DNA of 64,000 bases from Francisella sp. LA112445. Lineage in GTDB: Bacteria > Pseudomonadota > Gammaproteobacteria > Francisellales > Francisellaceae. How positions within the stretch are numbered: position 1 is the stretch's first letter; each line of letters begins with the position of its first letter. Of the stretch, positions 1 to 13,900 are shown piece by piece. The notes under the pieces were generated by a model. It saw only the letters and a list, made by a program, of their open reading frames with translations. It searched no databases and was not told where the DNA came from. The DNA lies in the NCBI RefSeq assembly GCF_012224145.1, contig NZ_CP041030.1, positions 1,550,001-1,614,000 of the forward strand, given 5' to 3'. Position numbers and translations under genes: made by a program.

Positions 1-1
1 T

Positions 2-295
2 AGCTATGTTGCTGAAATTATAAAACTACAACAAGTAATTTCTGGATATAGATACTCAGGTAGTATTGCTATGGATATGGCGTACTTAGCTGCTGGTTAT
101 ATTGATGGTTTATGGGCTTGTGGTAATGTAAAAATCTGGGATCTAGCTGCTGGTTATATAATCATGAAAGAAGCTGGTGCTATTGTTACAGATATCCATG
201 GTACAAACAATCTAAACTCTGGATTAATAGTTGCTGGTAATAAAAAAGTTCAACCTAAACTTATCAAACTGTTAGCAAAACATATTAAACAATAA
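2..295 (+). CDS. suhB: Inositol-1-monophosphatase family protein, 3' part only
   Basis: The frame is open from the window edge, so only the C-terminal ~97 codons are seen. The segment WDLAAGYIIMKEAGAIVTD is the second inositol-monophosphatase signature (WDxAAG), in which the Asp binds catalytic metal. Enzymes of this family dephosphorylate inositol phosphates; the bacterial SuhB protein also works with the transcription antitermination machinery on rRNA. The stop codon shares one base with the rsmB start (TAATG), so the two are probably translated together. Assignment to SuhB rather than a paralogue (CysQ) is likely but rests only on this C-terminal part. Confidence 0.85.
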   Translation, partial: SYVAEIIKLQQVISGYRYSGSIAMDMAYLAAGYIDGLWACGNVKIWDLAAGYIIMKEAGAIVTDIHGTNNLNSGLIVAGNKKVQPKLIKLLAKHIKQ

Positions 296-1578
296 TGAAT
301 ACTCGAGCTATAGCAGCTAAAGTTATCTTAGATATTCTAGATAAGCAATATTCTCTTTTAACTATCGAACATAAGCTTTCAAACTTAGATATCTCTGATC
401 AAGATAAATCTTTTGTTAAGCTTTTATGCTATGAATTCTTTAGAAACTACTTTTCTTTAGAGAAGATTCTAAAACCATATATTTCAGAGAAAACAAAACA
501 AAAAGCTAAGATTTTAATAATGCTTGGGATTCTGCAGATTTTTGAAATTAATCAACCTCATTATGCAAGCATTAATGAAACAGTTGCAGCATGTCAAAAG
601 CTAAAGATAGTTTGGGCAAAAAAATTAGTCAATGGTGTTCTTAGAAAAATCCTTAGAAATATAGATAGTCTAACTGAAGAATATAATAACCATAAGAAAT
701 ATGATATGCCTGAATGGCTGATTAATATACTAAAACAACAGTATCCTAATAGCTATCTAGATATTATACAAGCTAGTAACTCAAAAGCAGATATGTTTGT
801 GCGTTTAAATGGCTCAAAAGACCCTACTGAAGTCTTAGAATATTTTAATAAAAATGATATCCCTTATGAGTCACAAAATGAGCTTAGAAACTCAATAAAA
901 CTTAAAAAGCCAATTGCTGTAGAAAACAATAGCCTTTTTCAAAAAGGTTATTTTACGGTACAAGATTTATCTGCTCAATATGCAGGTTGGGTAATTAATC
1001 CTCAAAATGAAGATAAAATCCTAGATGCATGTGCTGCTCCTGGAGGCAAAACTTCACATATTTTGGAGCTGGCTCCCAAAGCAAATATTACAGCCATAGA
1101 TATTATAGATAGACGCCTAGAACTTCTAAAAGAAAACCTAAATAGAATATCTCAGAATAATAACGTAAAAGTTATTAAACAAGATCTTACGAAAACATTT
1201 GAAGGTAAGTTTAATAAAATAATCCTTGATGTTCCTTGTACAGCTTTAGGAACTATACGAAGAAATCCAGATATCAAGTTATTACGTAATAAGAGTGATG
1301 TAAATGATATTACAAAGTTACAAGCACAAATTTTACAAAACCTGTGGGATAATAACTTAGAAGAAAATGGCTTACTTCTCTATGTAACTTGCTCAATTTT
1401 AGAGCAAGAAAATCAAGATCAAATAAAGAGTTTCTTAGCAAAAAATAGTAATGCAAGCATAGCTAATATTGATATTTTAAATGCATACAAAACTAAATAT
1501 GGTTATCAAATATTACCAGATATTCAAAAAGGTGATGGATTTTATTATTGTTTGATTATAAAGGCTTCTTCTTTTTAG
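295..1578 (+). CDS. rsmB: 16S rRNA (cytosine-967-C5)-methyltransferase RsmB
   Basis: A 427-aa protein of normal length for RsmB, which methylates C967 of 16S rRNA with S-adenosylmethionine. The first ~140 residues are the helical NusB-like RNA-binding domain. The methyltransferase part shows the SAM-binding motif DACAAPGGKTSHILE (about residue 243), the DVPCTALGTIRRNPDIK motif with the cysteine that releases product, and YVTCSILEQEN with the nucleophilic Cys. The start overlaps the preceding stop. The last 23 bases overlap the convergent acetyltransferase gene. Confidence 0.96.
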   Translation: MNTRAIAAKVILDILDKQYSLLTIEHKLSNLDISDQDKSFVKLLCYEFFRNYFSLEKILKPYISEKTKQKAKILIMLGILQIFEINQPHYASINETVAACQKLKIVWAKKLVNGVLRKILRNIDSLTEEYNNHKKYDMPEWLINILKQQYPNSYLDIIQASNSKADMFVRLNGSKDPTEVLEYFNKNDIPYESQNELRNSIKLKKPIAVENNSLFQKGYFTVQDLSAQYAGWVINPQNEDKILDACAAPGGKTSHILELAPKANITAIDIIDRRLELLKENLNRISQNNNVKVIKQDLTKTFEGKFNKIILDVPCTALGTIRRNPDIKLLRNKSDVNDITKLQAQILQNLWDNNLEENGLLLYVTCSILEQENQDQIKSFLAKNSNASIANIDILNAYKTKYGYQILPDIQKGDGFYYCLIIKASSF

Positions 1579-2047
1579 CTGCTATTTTAGCTGCTGCTTC
1601 TTTAGGTGACACAGTTAATTTTAACCTATTTAATTGGTAGCCATTATCAAAGAAGATATCTTCTATCTTATCATCAATAACAAAACCTAATGCTGTATAA
1701 AATGCTAAAGAATGTATGTCATTTGAATATACATAAGCAGTATCTATCTCATACTTCTCAAACAGGTACTTAACTACATTTTCACCAATACCTTTACCAA
1801 AGTATCTAGGATCTATCGGAGTAAAAAGAAGTTCTGTATCACGAATACATGAGAATCCAACAATCTCATCATCTATAACTTGCACAAAAGACTTAACATT
1901 AGGATCTTTAAAATACTTTGCTTCTAAAGCTTCCATCTCTTTATTGATCTCACTTGTTGTAAGAAACTGACAAGTTTTAGATATGCACTCTTCCCATATA
2001 ATTAACATATCCTTAAAGTCTTTTGAGGTTGCCTTTCTTATTTGCAT
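1556..2047 (-). CDS. GNAT family N-acetyltransferase
   Basis: A 163-aa protein with the GNAT fold. The acetyl-CoA loop is seen as FGKGIGENVVKYLFE (Q/RxxGxG/A-type motif A, about residues 82-96), followed by a strand and the typical FYTALGF motif near residue 117. The substrate cannot be told; the layout resembles small-molecule or amino-acid acetyltransferases. The C-terminus is unusual: a lysine/alanine-rich tail ending in KKKKPL, encoded by the stretch overlapping the end of rsmB, so it may be a recent extension. A Shine-Dalgarno AAAGGA precedes the ATG. Confidence 0.85.
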   Translation of the reverse strand: MQIRKATSKDFKDMLIIWEECISKTCQFLTTSEINKEMEALEAKYFKDPNVKSFVQVIDDEIVGFSCIRDTELLFTPIDPRYFGKGIGENVVKYLFEKYEIDTAYVYSNDIHSLAFYTALGFVIDDKIEDIFFDNGYQLNRLKLTVSPKEAAAKIAAKKKKPL

Positions 2048-2319
2048 TTTAATCCTTTAAATTAAGTAGTTTTATAATATGTAACTTCACGTAATTCTAC
2101 GACAAAGAATTAAGGTTGTAAACAATTATTGTAAATATACGTAAACCAATTCCAATAGATATTTCATTTAAATTTCATCAAATATTTATTTAGTTCTTAT
2201 CGCATGATCTTGTCATTTAAGCTTCTACTAACATTAAATATTACGCACAGTAGTCTTGTAAAATATTATAATATGGAAACCTTTATTTTAATTCTAAATT
2301 AAGCTAACTTTTGAAATAT

Positions 2320-4937
<2,618 letters not shown>

Positions 4938-5057
4938 TTATAAGTTATTTTATAAGGGATATTTTATACTATTTAATTACTTTGCATAAGGCAAAATCAA
5001 TCAAATATTTTAGATAAAAAATAAAATATAAATCTCTTATTGCTGGTATTAAAAATA

Positions 5058-5086
5058 TTGTCATCAGACTAATCATATGGTATAAA
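5058..5086 (+). promoter_or_regulatory. Sigma-70-type promoter of the pantothenate operon
   Basis: TTGTCA, then 17 bases, then TATAAA. It is the only good promoter pattern between the divergent ligA and panG genes on this strand. Transcription should start near 5093, giving a leader of about 120 nt before panG. Confidence 0.6.
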
Positions 5087-5105
5087 TTCACGTTGTGAAA
5101 ATGAG

Positions 5106-5129
5106 ACTGTATACCTAATAGGTAACAGT
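5106..5129 (+). promoter_or_regulatory. Hairpin in the pan operon leader
   Basis: ACTGT-a-TACC pairs with GGTA-ACAGT around a 5-nt loop with one bulged A. It lies in the predicted leader between promoter and panG. There is no U tract after it, so it is not a simple terminator. Function unknown; it may be chance. Confidence 0.3.
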
Positions 5130-5211
5130 ACTTATGATTAGCAATCGATATTGACCTAACTTTATAGGCAATAATAGTTAAAGAATTAATTTAAAAAAAT
5201 GGACTTGATTT

Positions 5212-5928
5212 ATGCAACAGGTACCTAAGTATGTAATTGTCGGCGACGGCAATGTAGCATCTCATATATGCTACTATTTCGAATGTTTAAAACTAGATTT
5301 TAAACAATGGTCTCGTAAAGAAGATATATATAGATTAAATAATCTACTCGATAAAGCTACTCATGTTTTAGTTTTAATTAAAGATGATCAAATAGAGGGT
5401 TTCATAGAGAATAACCTTTCTAACAGGTTAGACTCTTTAATTATCGTCCATTTCTCTGGCGCGCTAAACATTGAGAATGCAATTGGTGCTCATCCACTAC
5501 AGAGCTTTCCTGATAAATGCTTATACACACTAGAAGTATATAAATCTGTCCCATTCATTATAGATAATAAAGATATAAAATTTAGTAAAGTTTTACCTGG
5601 ACTACCTAATCCTTCTTTCTCTATAGGTAAAGAAGAAAAACCTTATTATCATGCAATGTGTGTTCTAGCGAATAATGTTACAGCTTTAATCTGGAAAAAG
5701 TTTTGTACTGAAATGGAGTCTCGCTTCAACATTAACAAAACTCATCTAATTCCTTACTTAGATAACACATTTAAAAACATCAAGCAGGATCATCATGCCA
5801 TATCTGGACCAATTTCAAGAGGAGATAATGTAACTTTACAAAAAGATCTTGAAGCTTTATCAAACGATGATTTTTATAACTTTTTTAACGCTATTGTTAA
5901 TCAATTTACAACTAAGGATAAAATATGA
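5212..5928 (+). CDS. panG: Ketopantoate reductase, PanG type
   Basis: A 238-aa Rossmann-fold protein starting [17 protein letters not shown], with a DUF2520-like C-terminal half ([10 protein letters not shown] and a helical dimer domain). This is not the usual PanE family; it corresponds to PanG, the alternative ketopantoate reductase known from Francisella, which reduces ketopantoate to pantoate with NAD(P)H. Position supports this: it is the first gene before panB, panC and panD, and no panE is seen here. Its end overlaps panB by ATGA. Function is inferred from family and operon context. Confidence 0.88.
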   Translation: MQQVPKYVIVGDGNVASHICYYFECLKLDFKQWSRKEDIYRLNNLLDKATHVLVLIKDDQIEGFIENNLSNRLDSLIIVHFSGALNIENAIGAHPLQSFPDKCLYTLEVYKSVPFIIDNKDIKFSKVLPGLPNPSFSIGKEEKPYYHAMCVLANNVTALIWKKFCTEMESRFNINKTHLIPYLDNTFKNIKQDHHAISGPISRGDNVTLQKDLEALSNDDFYNFFNAIVNQFTTKDKI

Positions 5929-6722
5929 AATCAATTTTAGACTTCAAAAAAGCCAAAGCTAATCAGCAAAAAATATCTATGCTTACATGCTATGACTATA
6001 CTTTTGCGAATATTATCAACAATACTGATGTTGATTGTATTCTTGTTGGTGATAGTGGCAGTATGGTCTTACTCGGTAAAGAAAATACAACTCATGCCAC
6101 TTTAGCTGACATGCAGTTTATGACAAAAGCAGTAGCTCAAGGAGCAAAAGATAAATTAATAATTGCTGATTTACCTTTCTTAAGCTATCGCCAATCACTT
6201 GAAACAACAATGCAATCTGTAGCGACCCTTATACAAGCTGGTGCTCAAGCAGTCAAATTAGAGGGTGCGACTGGTAATTTAGATACTATAAGACATATTG
6301 TTGATTCTGGTGTTCCTGTAATGGGTCATATTGGCTTAACTCCACAATTCATAAATGGTTTAGGTGGATTTAAAGTCCAAGGTAAAACTGAAGCTGCTGC
6401 TATAAAACTACTAAATGAGGCAAAGCAGCTAGAAGAAGCTGGTTGCTTTTCAATAGTATTAGAATGTATTCCTACTAAAGTTGCTAAGAAAATAACACAA
6501 ACTTTAAATATCCCAACAATAGGCATAGGAGCTAGTTCAAATACCGATGGTCAAGTTATTGTCTTACAAGATATGTTAGGGATGAATAATGATTTTCAAC
6601 CTAAATTTGTAAAGAAATATATAGATGCATCTCAAGCTTTTAATAAAGCGATTAACTCTTATGTTGAAGAAACAAAAGCAGGTATTTTCCCAAGTAAGGA
6701 GCACACTTATGATTATAGCTAA
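5925..6722 (+). CDS. panB: 3-methyl-2-oxobutanoate hydroxymethyltransferase PanB
   Basis: A 265-aa protein of typical size. It makes ketopantoate from 2-oxoisovalerate and methylene-tetrahydrofolate. Diagnostic segments are [13 protein letters not shown] near the start, [15 protein letters not shown] with metal-binding Asp, LPFLSYR, AVKLEGA and GHIGLTPQ, all PanB hallmarks of the TIM barrel. It overlaps panG (ATGA) before it and panC (14 bases) after it, pointing to tight translational coupling in the pan operon. Confidence 0.97.
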   Translation: MKSILDFKKAKANQQKISMLTCYDYTFANIINNTDVDCILVGDSGSMVLLGKENTTHATLADMQFMTKAVAQGAKDKLIIADLPFLSYRQSLETTMQSVATLIQAGAQAVKLEGATGNLDTIRHIVDSGVPVMGHIGLTPQFINGLGGFKVQGKTEAAAIKLLNEAKQLEEAGCFSIVLECIPTKVAKKITQTLNIPTIGIGASSNTDGQVIVLQDMLGMNNDFQPKFVKKYIDASQAFNKAINSYVEETKAGIFPSKEHTYDYS

Positions 6723-7494
6723 TAACATTGAAAACTTTCAGTTAGTAAGGTCTAGCTTTGGAGGAGAGAAAAAAATTGGTTTTGTCCCTACAATGGGAAC
6801 TTTACATAGTGGTCATATTAGCTTAATCAAGAAAGCTCAAGCAGAAAATGATTTAGTTATAGTTAGTATTTTTGTAAATCCGACACAATTTAATAATGAG
6901 TATGATTTTCAAACTTACCCTAATAATTTAGAGCAAGATATAAAAACATTAGAATCACTAGAGGTAGATATATTATTTAATCCGAATCAAGATGATATCT
7001 ATCCAGATGGCGATTCTCTTAAGATACTACCTAATATCGAAATAGCTAATATACTAGAAGGAAAAGCACGACCTGGACACTTTAGTGGCATGCTAACCGT
7101 AGTTCTAAAGCTTTTACAAATAACTAGACCGAATAATTTATATCTAGGTGAAAAAGATTATCAGCAACTAGCTTTAATTAGGCAACTTGTAAAAGATTTT
7201 TTCATTGATACTAAAGTAATTGGTTGTCCAACAGTTAGAGAAAACTTTGGACTACCTCTTAGCTCAAGAAACAAAAATCTATCAATCTCTGATATCGAGA
7301 TTACTAAAGAGGTCTATAACATTCTAAAACAAGATGATTTTTCTAACTTAGAAGATCTCAGTAAGAAAATTGAAGCTACAGGAGCAAAATCGGAATATAT
7401 AAAAGAAATAGATAAAAGAATATTTTTGGCATTTTATGTCAGTAAAGTACGTTTAATTGATAATTTTTTAAAGGAGACAGGTCCATCATGCTAA
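6709..7494 (+). CDS. panC: Pantothenate synthetase PanC
   Basis: 261 aa from the ATG at 6709, which follows a good AAGGA at 6696-6700; the frame is open further upstream but that part overlaps panB and has no family match. It joins pantoate and beta-alanine with ATP. Visible motifs: [17 protein letters not shown] (HIGH-type nucleotide binding), [18 protein letters not shown], and [11 protein letters not shown] (the KMSKS-like loop). It sits between panB and panD with overlaps on both sides. Confidence 0.96.
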   Translation: MIIANNIENFQLVRSSFGGEKKIGFVPTMGTLHSGHISLIKKAQAENDLVIVSIFVNPTQFNNEYDFQTYPNNLEQDIKTLESLEVDILFNPNQDDIYPDGDSLKILPNIEIANILEGKARPGHFSGMLTVVLKLLQITRPNNLYLGEKDYQQLALIRQLVKDFFIDTKVIGCPTVRENFGLPLSSRNKNLSISDIEITKEVYNILKQDDFSNLEDLSKKIEATGAKSEYIKEIDKRIFLAFYVSKVRLIDNFLKETGPSC

Positions 7495-7823
7495 TTTCAA
7501 TGTTAAAATCAAAAATCTCATATGCTACAGTAACAGGTAAAGATTTATTTTATGTTGGAAGCATAACTATAGATAGTGAAATAATGAAGCAAGCTAATAT
7601 CGTAGAAAATGAGAAGGTTCAGGTAGTGAATCTAAATAATGGTGAACGCCTAGAAACATATGTAATAAAAGGACAAGCTAATAGTAAAACTATAGCTCTT
7701 AACGGCCCTGCTGCTAGAAAATGCGAAATAGGAGATCAACTTTTTATAATCTCATATGCACAGATTGACCCTAGCAAAGAAATACTTGAGCCGAAGCTAG
7801 TGGATCTAAAACACGGAGAATAA
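7488..7823 (+). CDS. panD: Aspartate 1-decarboxylase PanD
   Basis: A 111-aa pyruvoyl enzyme making beta-alanine from aspartate. The self-cleavage site is at the canonical position: YVGSITID with Gly24-Ser25, where Ser25 becomes the pyruvoyl group. [16 protein letters not shown] and the [12 protein letters not shown] segment are typical. It is slightly short at the C-terminus compared with the ~126-aa E. coli enzyme, as in many bacteria. The start overlaps the panC stop by 7 bases and follows AAGGAGA. No PanZ-like maturation factor is evident in the operon. Confidence 0.96.
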   Translation: MLISMLKSKISYATVTGKDLFYVGSITIDSEIMKQANIVENEKVQVVNLNNGERLETYVIKGQANSKTIALNGPAARKCEIGDQLFIISYAQIDPSKEILEPKLVDLKHGE

Positions 7824-7826
7824 AAT

Positions 7827-8597
7827 ATGATAGTATGCATTGATATCGGAAATACGCATATATTCGGTGGAGTTTTTATAGGTGATGAAATTAAATATAA
7901 TTTTAGATACCCATCAACTACACCATGTACTTCTGATACTTTAGGTATATTTTTACTTTCATTTTTTGAAAGAAAGAAGCTCGATATCGAAGATATTGAG
8001 GCAGTTGTGCTATCTTCTGTAGTTCCTCATTTAGAGTATTCTGTTAACTCAGCATGCAAGAAATACTTAGGTATAACTCCACTTGAGCTAAAACCTGGAA
8101 TAAAAACAGGACTCAAACTTAGTATTAAAAACCCGCTAGATTTAGGTGCAGACCGTGTAGCAAATTCAGTTGCAGCAATGTCACATTTCCCTGCAAAAAA
8201 TATTATCATTGTTGATTTTGGTACTGCTACTACTATCTGTGCCATCTCAGATAGCAAAACTTATATTGGTGGTGCGATCTTACCTGGAATTAGCCTATCA
8301 ATGGATAGCTTATCTAGAAAGACAGCAAAACTATCTGATGTCACAATAGCAAAACCAGACTCTGCTCTTGGTAAGACAACTATCTCACAAATCCAATCTG
8401 GTTTAGTCTATGGACAATTAGGCGCAATCAAAGAAATAGTTAGTCGTATATCTCAAGAAAGTTTTCCTGAAATAGCTCCTGTATTAATAGCTACAGGTGG
8501 TTACGCTCACTTATTTGAGAGTGAAAAATACTTTGATGTTATTATTCCTGATTTATTACTTCACGGTTTAAAAATAATTCACAAGATGAATAAATAA
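7827..8597 (+). CDS. coaX: Type III pantothenate kinase
   Basis: 256 aa, ASKHA-fold kinase catalysing the first step from pantothenate to CoA. The ATP-phosphate loop is [12 protein letters not shown], the second motif is [12 protein letters not shown], and the [12 protein letters not shown] segment holds conserved Asp/Thr residues. It is insensitive to CoA feedback in other bacteria. It lies 3 bases after panD, so this operon covers pantothenate synthesis and its commitment to CoA in one transcript. Confidence 0.95.
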   Translation: MIVCIDIGNTHIFGGVFIGDEIKYNFRYPSTTPCTSDTLGIFLLSFFERKKLDIEDIEAVVLSSVVPHLEYSVNSACKKYLGITPLELKPGIKTGLKLSIKNPLDLGADRVANSVAAMSHFPAKNIIIVDFGTATTICAISDSKTYIGGAILPGISLSMDSLSRKTAKLSDVTIAKPDSALGKTTISQIQSGLVYGQLGAIKEIVSRISQESFPEIAPVLIATGGYAHLFESEKYFDVIIPDLLLHGLKIIHKMNK

Positions 8598-8642
8598 ACT
8601 TACAATCTGAAGAATGTTCTCAAAATTTTTATCTATTCAAAT

Positions 8643-9191
8643 ATGATAATAAAACTAAAAAGAATCTATCTAGAACCTATACAAGAGAAACATGCTCTTA
8701 AAATGAATAGCGCAATAAATGAATCATATTTTGAGTTAAAAGAATGGTTATACTGGTTAGACAAAAGACCTACTAAAGCTGAGTCTTTTGAGTTTTGTAG
8801 AGAAATATATAAAGATTTTTTAAATCAAAAGTCTATGCAATTTGCTATTGTAAACAATAAGAGTGATGATTTTATTGGATGCATAGGAGTAAATACTTTT
8901 AACTATCAAAACAACCCTCAGCATCTAGAAATTGGTTATTGGATTAGCACTCAATATACTAAAAAAGGCTATATGCTAGAAGCTCTTTTAGGACTTGTAG
9001 AATATATAAATAAAAATATACCACATACAAATATAGTTATAACTACCGATACTGCTAATATCCCAAGTAATAAGTTAGCCATAAATGCTGGATTTCACTT
9101 ATTAGAGACTAAATTAAATGATTTTAAAAAGCCTAATGGTGAATATAGAGATACAAATGTTTATCTTTTAGTACACAAAGAAACTAATTAA
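8643..9191 (+). CDS. RimJ/RimL-like GNAT acetyltransferase
   Basis: 182 aa; the plan is that of the RimL/RimJ/SpeG group (LKRIYLEPIQEKHALKMNSA..., FIGCIGVNTFN, EIGYWISTQYTKKGYMLEAL, then NIPSNKLAINAGF). The QYTKKGYM segment is the acetyl-CoA loop. These enzymes acetylate ribosomal protein N-termini or small amines; the substrate here is unknown. It starts 45 bases after coaX, perhaps on the same transcript, and its last 8 bases overlap the end of convergent recD. Confidence 0.85.
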   Translation: MIIKLKRIYLEPIQEKHALKMNSAINESYFELKEWLYWLDKRPTKAESFEFCREIYKDFLNQKSMQFAIVNNKSDDFIGCIGVNTFNYQNNPQHLEIGYWISTQYTKKGYMLEALLGLVEYINKNIPHTNIVITTDTANIPSNKLAINAGFHLLETKLNDFKKPNGEYRDTNVYLLVHKETN

Positions 9192-10935
9192 AATCATTTA
9201 TATCACTTCTTTTTATTAAATAATTTATATTTGAATTTCTAGTTATTGATTTTTTTATAACTTTATTGAATATCTTTGATTGGCTAACTATATCTAATCT
9301 ACTCTTAGCTCTAGTTATCGCTGTATATATAAGCTGCTTTGTTAAAGCTTCATTATCATTATCAGGCAATATAATAGCTACCTCTTCAAACTCTGAACCT
9401 TGAGTTTTGTGAATTGTCATTACATATACTGTTTCATAATTAAGAAGCATATTCAAAGAAAATACTCTATCATCTTTACCATCAAAATACGCCCGAAGCT
9501 TACCGCTAGAGTCTGGCCAAATAATACCAATATCACCATTAAACAAACCTAATGAATAACTATTTTGCGTTATCATAATAGGTCTGGCTTTATAGTTAGA
9601 ACCTATTGTTTTACCTAATAATTTCTCAATCTTCTGATTTAGCTTATCTGTACCAATATCTAAATTTTTATTTGCTACTAATATCCTAAATTTACTTAGT
9701 AGTTCCAAAGCCTCTTTATAGCTACTACATTTTTCTAAAGCTTTATATTTATCTGCATAGTTTCTAAAGAATTTTTCTATATCTTTAGAGTCATAGAATT
9801 TGATATTCTCACTCTCATGCTCTGCTTGTAAAACCTCACCCATCAATACACTATTTGCAAGATTATTTATATTTTGCTGTGAACGATAATTCTTTAGAAG
9901 CTTAGTCGTATATCTTGGTATATTTCCAGTTATGTCAACAGTTAAGCTTGCTAAAAGGCTTCCTACTTCTACTGAGGGTAATTGATTAATATCTCCCAAT
10001 AGTATTAGTTTAGTATTTTCACCAACAGCTCGTATGAGTTTAATAAAAATATTTATATCTAACATAGATGCTTCATCTACAATAATCACATCATAAGGAG
10101 CTTTTACTTCTGTATGATACTTAATATATTTTGAATTTGGACGTAAGCCTAAAAAGCGATGTATTGTCTGAGCTTCTAAGTTTTTTAGATATGCTATTGA
10201 CTCATCTTTGGTTTGCATAATGTCTGTATTTTGTTGTTTTAATGATAGCTTTAAAGACTCAGTCATTCGCTGTGCTGCTTTACCTGTAGGTGCTAAAAGT
10301 GCTACTTTTTGTTGTGAATCATTAAACATTTGCATAGCTAATAGTAACTTTGCTACAGTAGTTGTTTTACCTGTTCCAGGTCCTCCAGAAATTATGCTAA
10401 AGTCATAATTAAAGCTATTTAAAACAGCTTGTTTTTGATAATCTATCTCTTCAGTAGTTTCAAACAATCTAGATACGATCTCATTAAGTTTAGCATTATC
10501 ACTGCAAGCTATGTTTTTGCTAGTTTTTTGTCTAATAAATTCTGCAACTTCTTTCTCATAACACCAAAGTCTTTTGATATATAAGGAATCAAAATCTTTA
10601 GCAAAATAAATAGGGAGTTTTTTATAATTTATAAAGCCCAAAATATCTATAAGCTCTTTATAACTAGGTAGTTTATACCCTTCTCTAGGCTCTTGCTCAT
10701 CTTCTTGTGAAGCAAACAAAGTCTTATCTGCTAAATCTTTTATCTTAATACAACTATGACCAAAGCTATAAGCTGACATAAGCTCTATTAATAAATGAAA
10801 TAAAATATCTTTAGAACTGTTCTCTAATCGTATACTTTGGGAGTTAATCAATGTTAATACTTCTTTAGCAAAGAAAAAATCTACAGCCTGAATATCTGCT
10901 AATCTCTCTTTAGCCTTATGGAAAGTTTTATACAT
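9184..10935 (-). CDS. recD: Exodeoxyribonuclease V subunit alpha RecD
   Basis: 583 aa from the ATG at 10935, which has GGAGG five bases before it; an in-frame ATG 12 bases upstream would put that Shine-Dalgarno inside the gene. RecD is the fast 5'-3' helicase motor of RecBCD. Superfamily 1B motifs are clear: SGGPGTGKTTT (Walker A), IIVDEASMLD (Walker B), LGDINQLPSVEVGSLL, NYRSQ, and VMTIHKTQGSEF near the C-terminus followed by YTAITRAK. It overlaps the recB stop by 8 bases, so the two are coupled. Confidence 0.96.
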   Translation of the reverse strand: MYKTFHKAKERLADIQAVDFFFAKEVLTLINSQSIRLENSSKDILFHLLIELMSAYSFGHSCIKIKDLADKTLFASQEDEQEPREGYKLPSYKELIDILGFINYKKLPIYFAKDFDSLYIKRLWCYEKEVAEFIRQKTSKNIACSDNAKLNEIVSRLFETTEEIDYQKQAVLNSFNYDFSIISGGPGTGKTTTVAKLLLAMQMFNDSQQKVALLAPTGKAAQRMTESLKLSLKQQNTDIMQTKDESIAYLKNLEAQTIHRFLGLRPNSKYIKYHTEVKAPYDVIIVDEASMLDINIFIKLIRAVGENTKLILLGDINQLPSVEVGSLLASLTVDITGNIPRYTTKLLKNYRSQQNINNLANSVLMGEVLQAEHESENIKFYDSKDIEKFFRNYADKYKALEKCSSYKEALELLSKFRILVANKNLDIGTDKLNQKIEKLLGKTIGSNYKARPIMITQNSYSLGLFNGDIGIIWPDSSGKLRAYFDGKDDRVFSLNMLLNYETVYVMTIHKTQGSEFEEVAIILPDNDNEALTKQLIYTAITRAKSRLDIVSQSKIFNKVIKKSITRNSNINYLIKRSDINDFN

Positions 10936-13900
10936 TAGAACCTCCATTTAGTAAATTAGATAATTTACTAATAATTCCAAAAGATGGACTAGCTTGGTAT
11001 ATTCCATAGCCATTTTTCATACCACGCAAATAGAAATAATATACGCCACCAAAATGCTTCTCGAAATTATAATTTGGAATATTTTGTTTTAAATATTTAT
11101 TTAACGCAACACTATATATTAGATACTGCAAATCATAAAAACTACTTTGGTTTTTCTCCTGCATAGTTTGCTGATTATAATCCTCTAACTTATCACCAAG
11201 ATAGTTTGATTTATAATCCGCGACATAGAACTTACCATCATACTCAAAAACCAAATCTATAAAACCATGTAGCATACCAAAGATTTTATAATTACTTAGT
11301 TCATCAACCATTATTGAGTTATTACGATATTCTTCTAAGATCTTAATAATATTATTTTTATAAAGCTTCTCATTAGTAATAGGAAAGTAGAATTCCGCTT
11401 CCTTAAGAGTTTTTGAGTTTGGAATATCTTTTAAACAAAAGCTTTTCTTATTTGCATTATGTTGAGATTGTTTTGGCTTTTCACCGTTATTATCAAATAA
11501 GCTATATTGAATATCTTCATTAGAGTTTAACGATTTTGAACTAGATTCTGATGTGTCACTATTTTTTATAGGCTTAATCTCTGCAACTAAACATTCTTCT
11601 AACCAAGTTTTTAAATTATCAAAATCCTCTGCAGCAACTACTCTATATCTACCCATTTGCTCTTGTAACAGAGTATCATCAATAAAACCTGCACTAAAAT
11701 CAGTATGCTCTAATAAATTATGCAATATATTACCCATATCAGCACCCTTAGGAGCTGTAAATCTAAACTCTAGTTCATCTTGTGATTCTTGAACTTCACT
11801 ATCTTCTGACTCATCATTTTCTTTTTCTAAAGCTGTATTTTGTGCTTTTGATTTGGATATTTTTGAGAAAGATAACATCTCCCAATTATCATCTTTCAAT
11901 TTAGCTATTTCATTAGCTTTAAGCTGCTGATTAACTTCAGTTTTATTTAGATTATTTAATTTTAAAGCTTCAAAGTTATTTATCTCTAAAAGCAGACTTT
12001 GATTATCTGGATTAGCTGTGATTTTTTGTACCTTTTCTAACCAGCTTTCATCTTTTTCATACCCTAAAAACTGTGCTAAAGGACTATTAAATGAATCATC
12101 ACTAGCTACTTTAGCTCCACCCTTTTTAGACTGGTATTTAGCAACGCCAATATAACATCTATGTTCAGCTCGAGTTACCGCGACATAAAACAATCTCATT
12201 AACTCTTGTATAGTTTCTTGCTCAACTAGTTTTTTAGTCGTATCATCTTTACCAACTTTATAAACAGTTTGTTTTAGATTATCATCGTAATACTTATTAG
12301 CATTATTTAAGCTAAGTTTTTTAGAACTTGTATAGCTTGCAAAAGGTATAAAAACAACTGAATACTCAAGCCCTTTTGAACCATGTATCGTGATTATTTT
12401 AATAAGATTATCATCACTTTCTAGCCTAAGCTCACCCTCTGCTGTTGATGAACTTTTAATCTCTTGACGATACCATTTAATAAGTTGATTCGGATGTTTA
12501 TATTTATTCTCAGCTACTTTTATAAGCTCTGCTAGATGTAATATATTTGTGATAGTCCTTTGTTTTGAATCATCTCTTTGACTAAAGCTTTCATGGATTA
12601 GTCGCATTATAAAAGCCATAAAACCATATTTATGCCATTTCATGCGTAGATTTTTAGCTTTTTCTATTTCCTCATCCCATGCTGAGATATCATCATCGTC
12701 TGTATATTTTATAAATTTATCAGCACTACCTCCTAAAAGACTAGTTGATAATGCTTTTTTTAATAAAGATTTATTCTCAAGCTCGTTAATACCTTCCATA
12801 ACAGCTAATATCTCTGTAGCTTCTTGGCTATGGTAGACATTATCTCTTTGACTTAGATAAACTGAACTTAATTTCTTATTACTCAAAGCTTGCTGGATTT
12901 CTTTAGCTTGGGTACCATTTTCAACTAGTATAGCAATATCATTTTCTGCTACTTTTTTAGAGTTTAATAGTCTGACAATTTCATTTGCTGTCCATGCTGA
13001 TAAATTTTTATCAATATCATTTTTCTTGTCTTCTTCTGATACTTCATAATAGAAATAGTTTATCGGCTTTAAACCATCTGCAAAATCTCTAGCTTTTTCA
13101 TTTGCTTTTGGCGATGCTTTAACAAGCTGATAGCCAATACCTTTACTAAAGATATCTTCTCCATGTTTTCCCTCATCTTTTGCTTCATAATCCTCTTTAT
13201 AAAAAAGACGATTATAGGCTTTTATCATTTCGCTAGTTGAGCGCCAGTTAGTATCCATACTCCATTTATTCTCTTCTGGACAACTATTCTTAGCTTTCAG
13301 ATATGTAAATATATCCCCACCTCTAAAACCATAAATTGCTTGTTTAGGATCGCCTATCATTAATAGTAATAGATCTTCTCTATCTTTAGGATAAATAGTA
13401 TCTAATATCTGATATTGCTCAGCATCTGTATCTTGAAACTCATCAATAAGAGCTACTGGATACTGTGCCTGTAGAGTTTTAACTAAATCTGGTGAGTTCT
13501 TAACACTTTGACAAAGCTTAGTAATTAAATCATCAAAGTCTAAAACTCCTTTTTGCTCTTTAGCCTTTGCAAAATCTTGACGGATTTTTAGGCATGATTG
13601 TTTGATAAACTGCGACTGCATAAAATTATTGTAGTCATCTATCAATCCAATCAACTCTTTCAATGGAATTGAAACAAGGTTTTTATATACTGCTTTTAAA
13701 TTACCTTTGGTAATCAAGTAGACGTCACTAGGAATAGTAATATCTTTAGATTCTAACCAAGTTAAAACTCTTTCAAATGCTTCATCAAAGCCTTTTTGAG
13801 TTATATATTTTCTAATTTCAGCATTTAAATTACTACTAATACTTGTTTTTATGTCTTTTTTATAAAAGTAAATATCATCTACTAAAACCTCTTTACTTGA

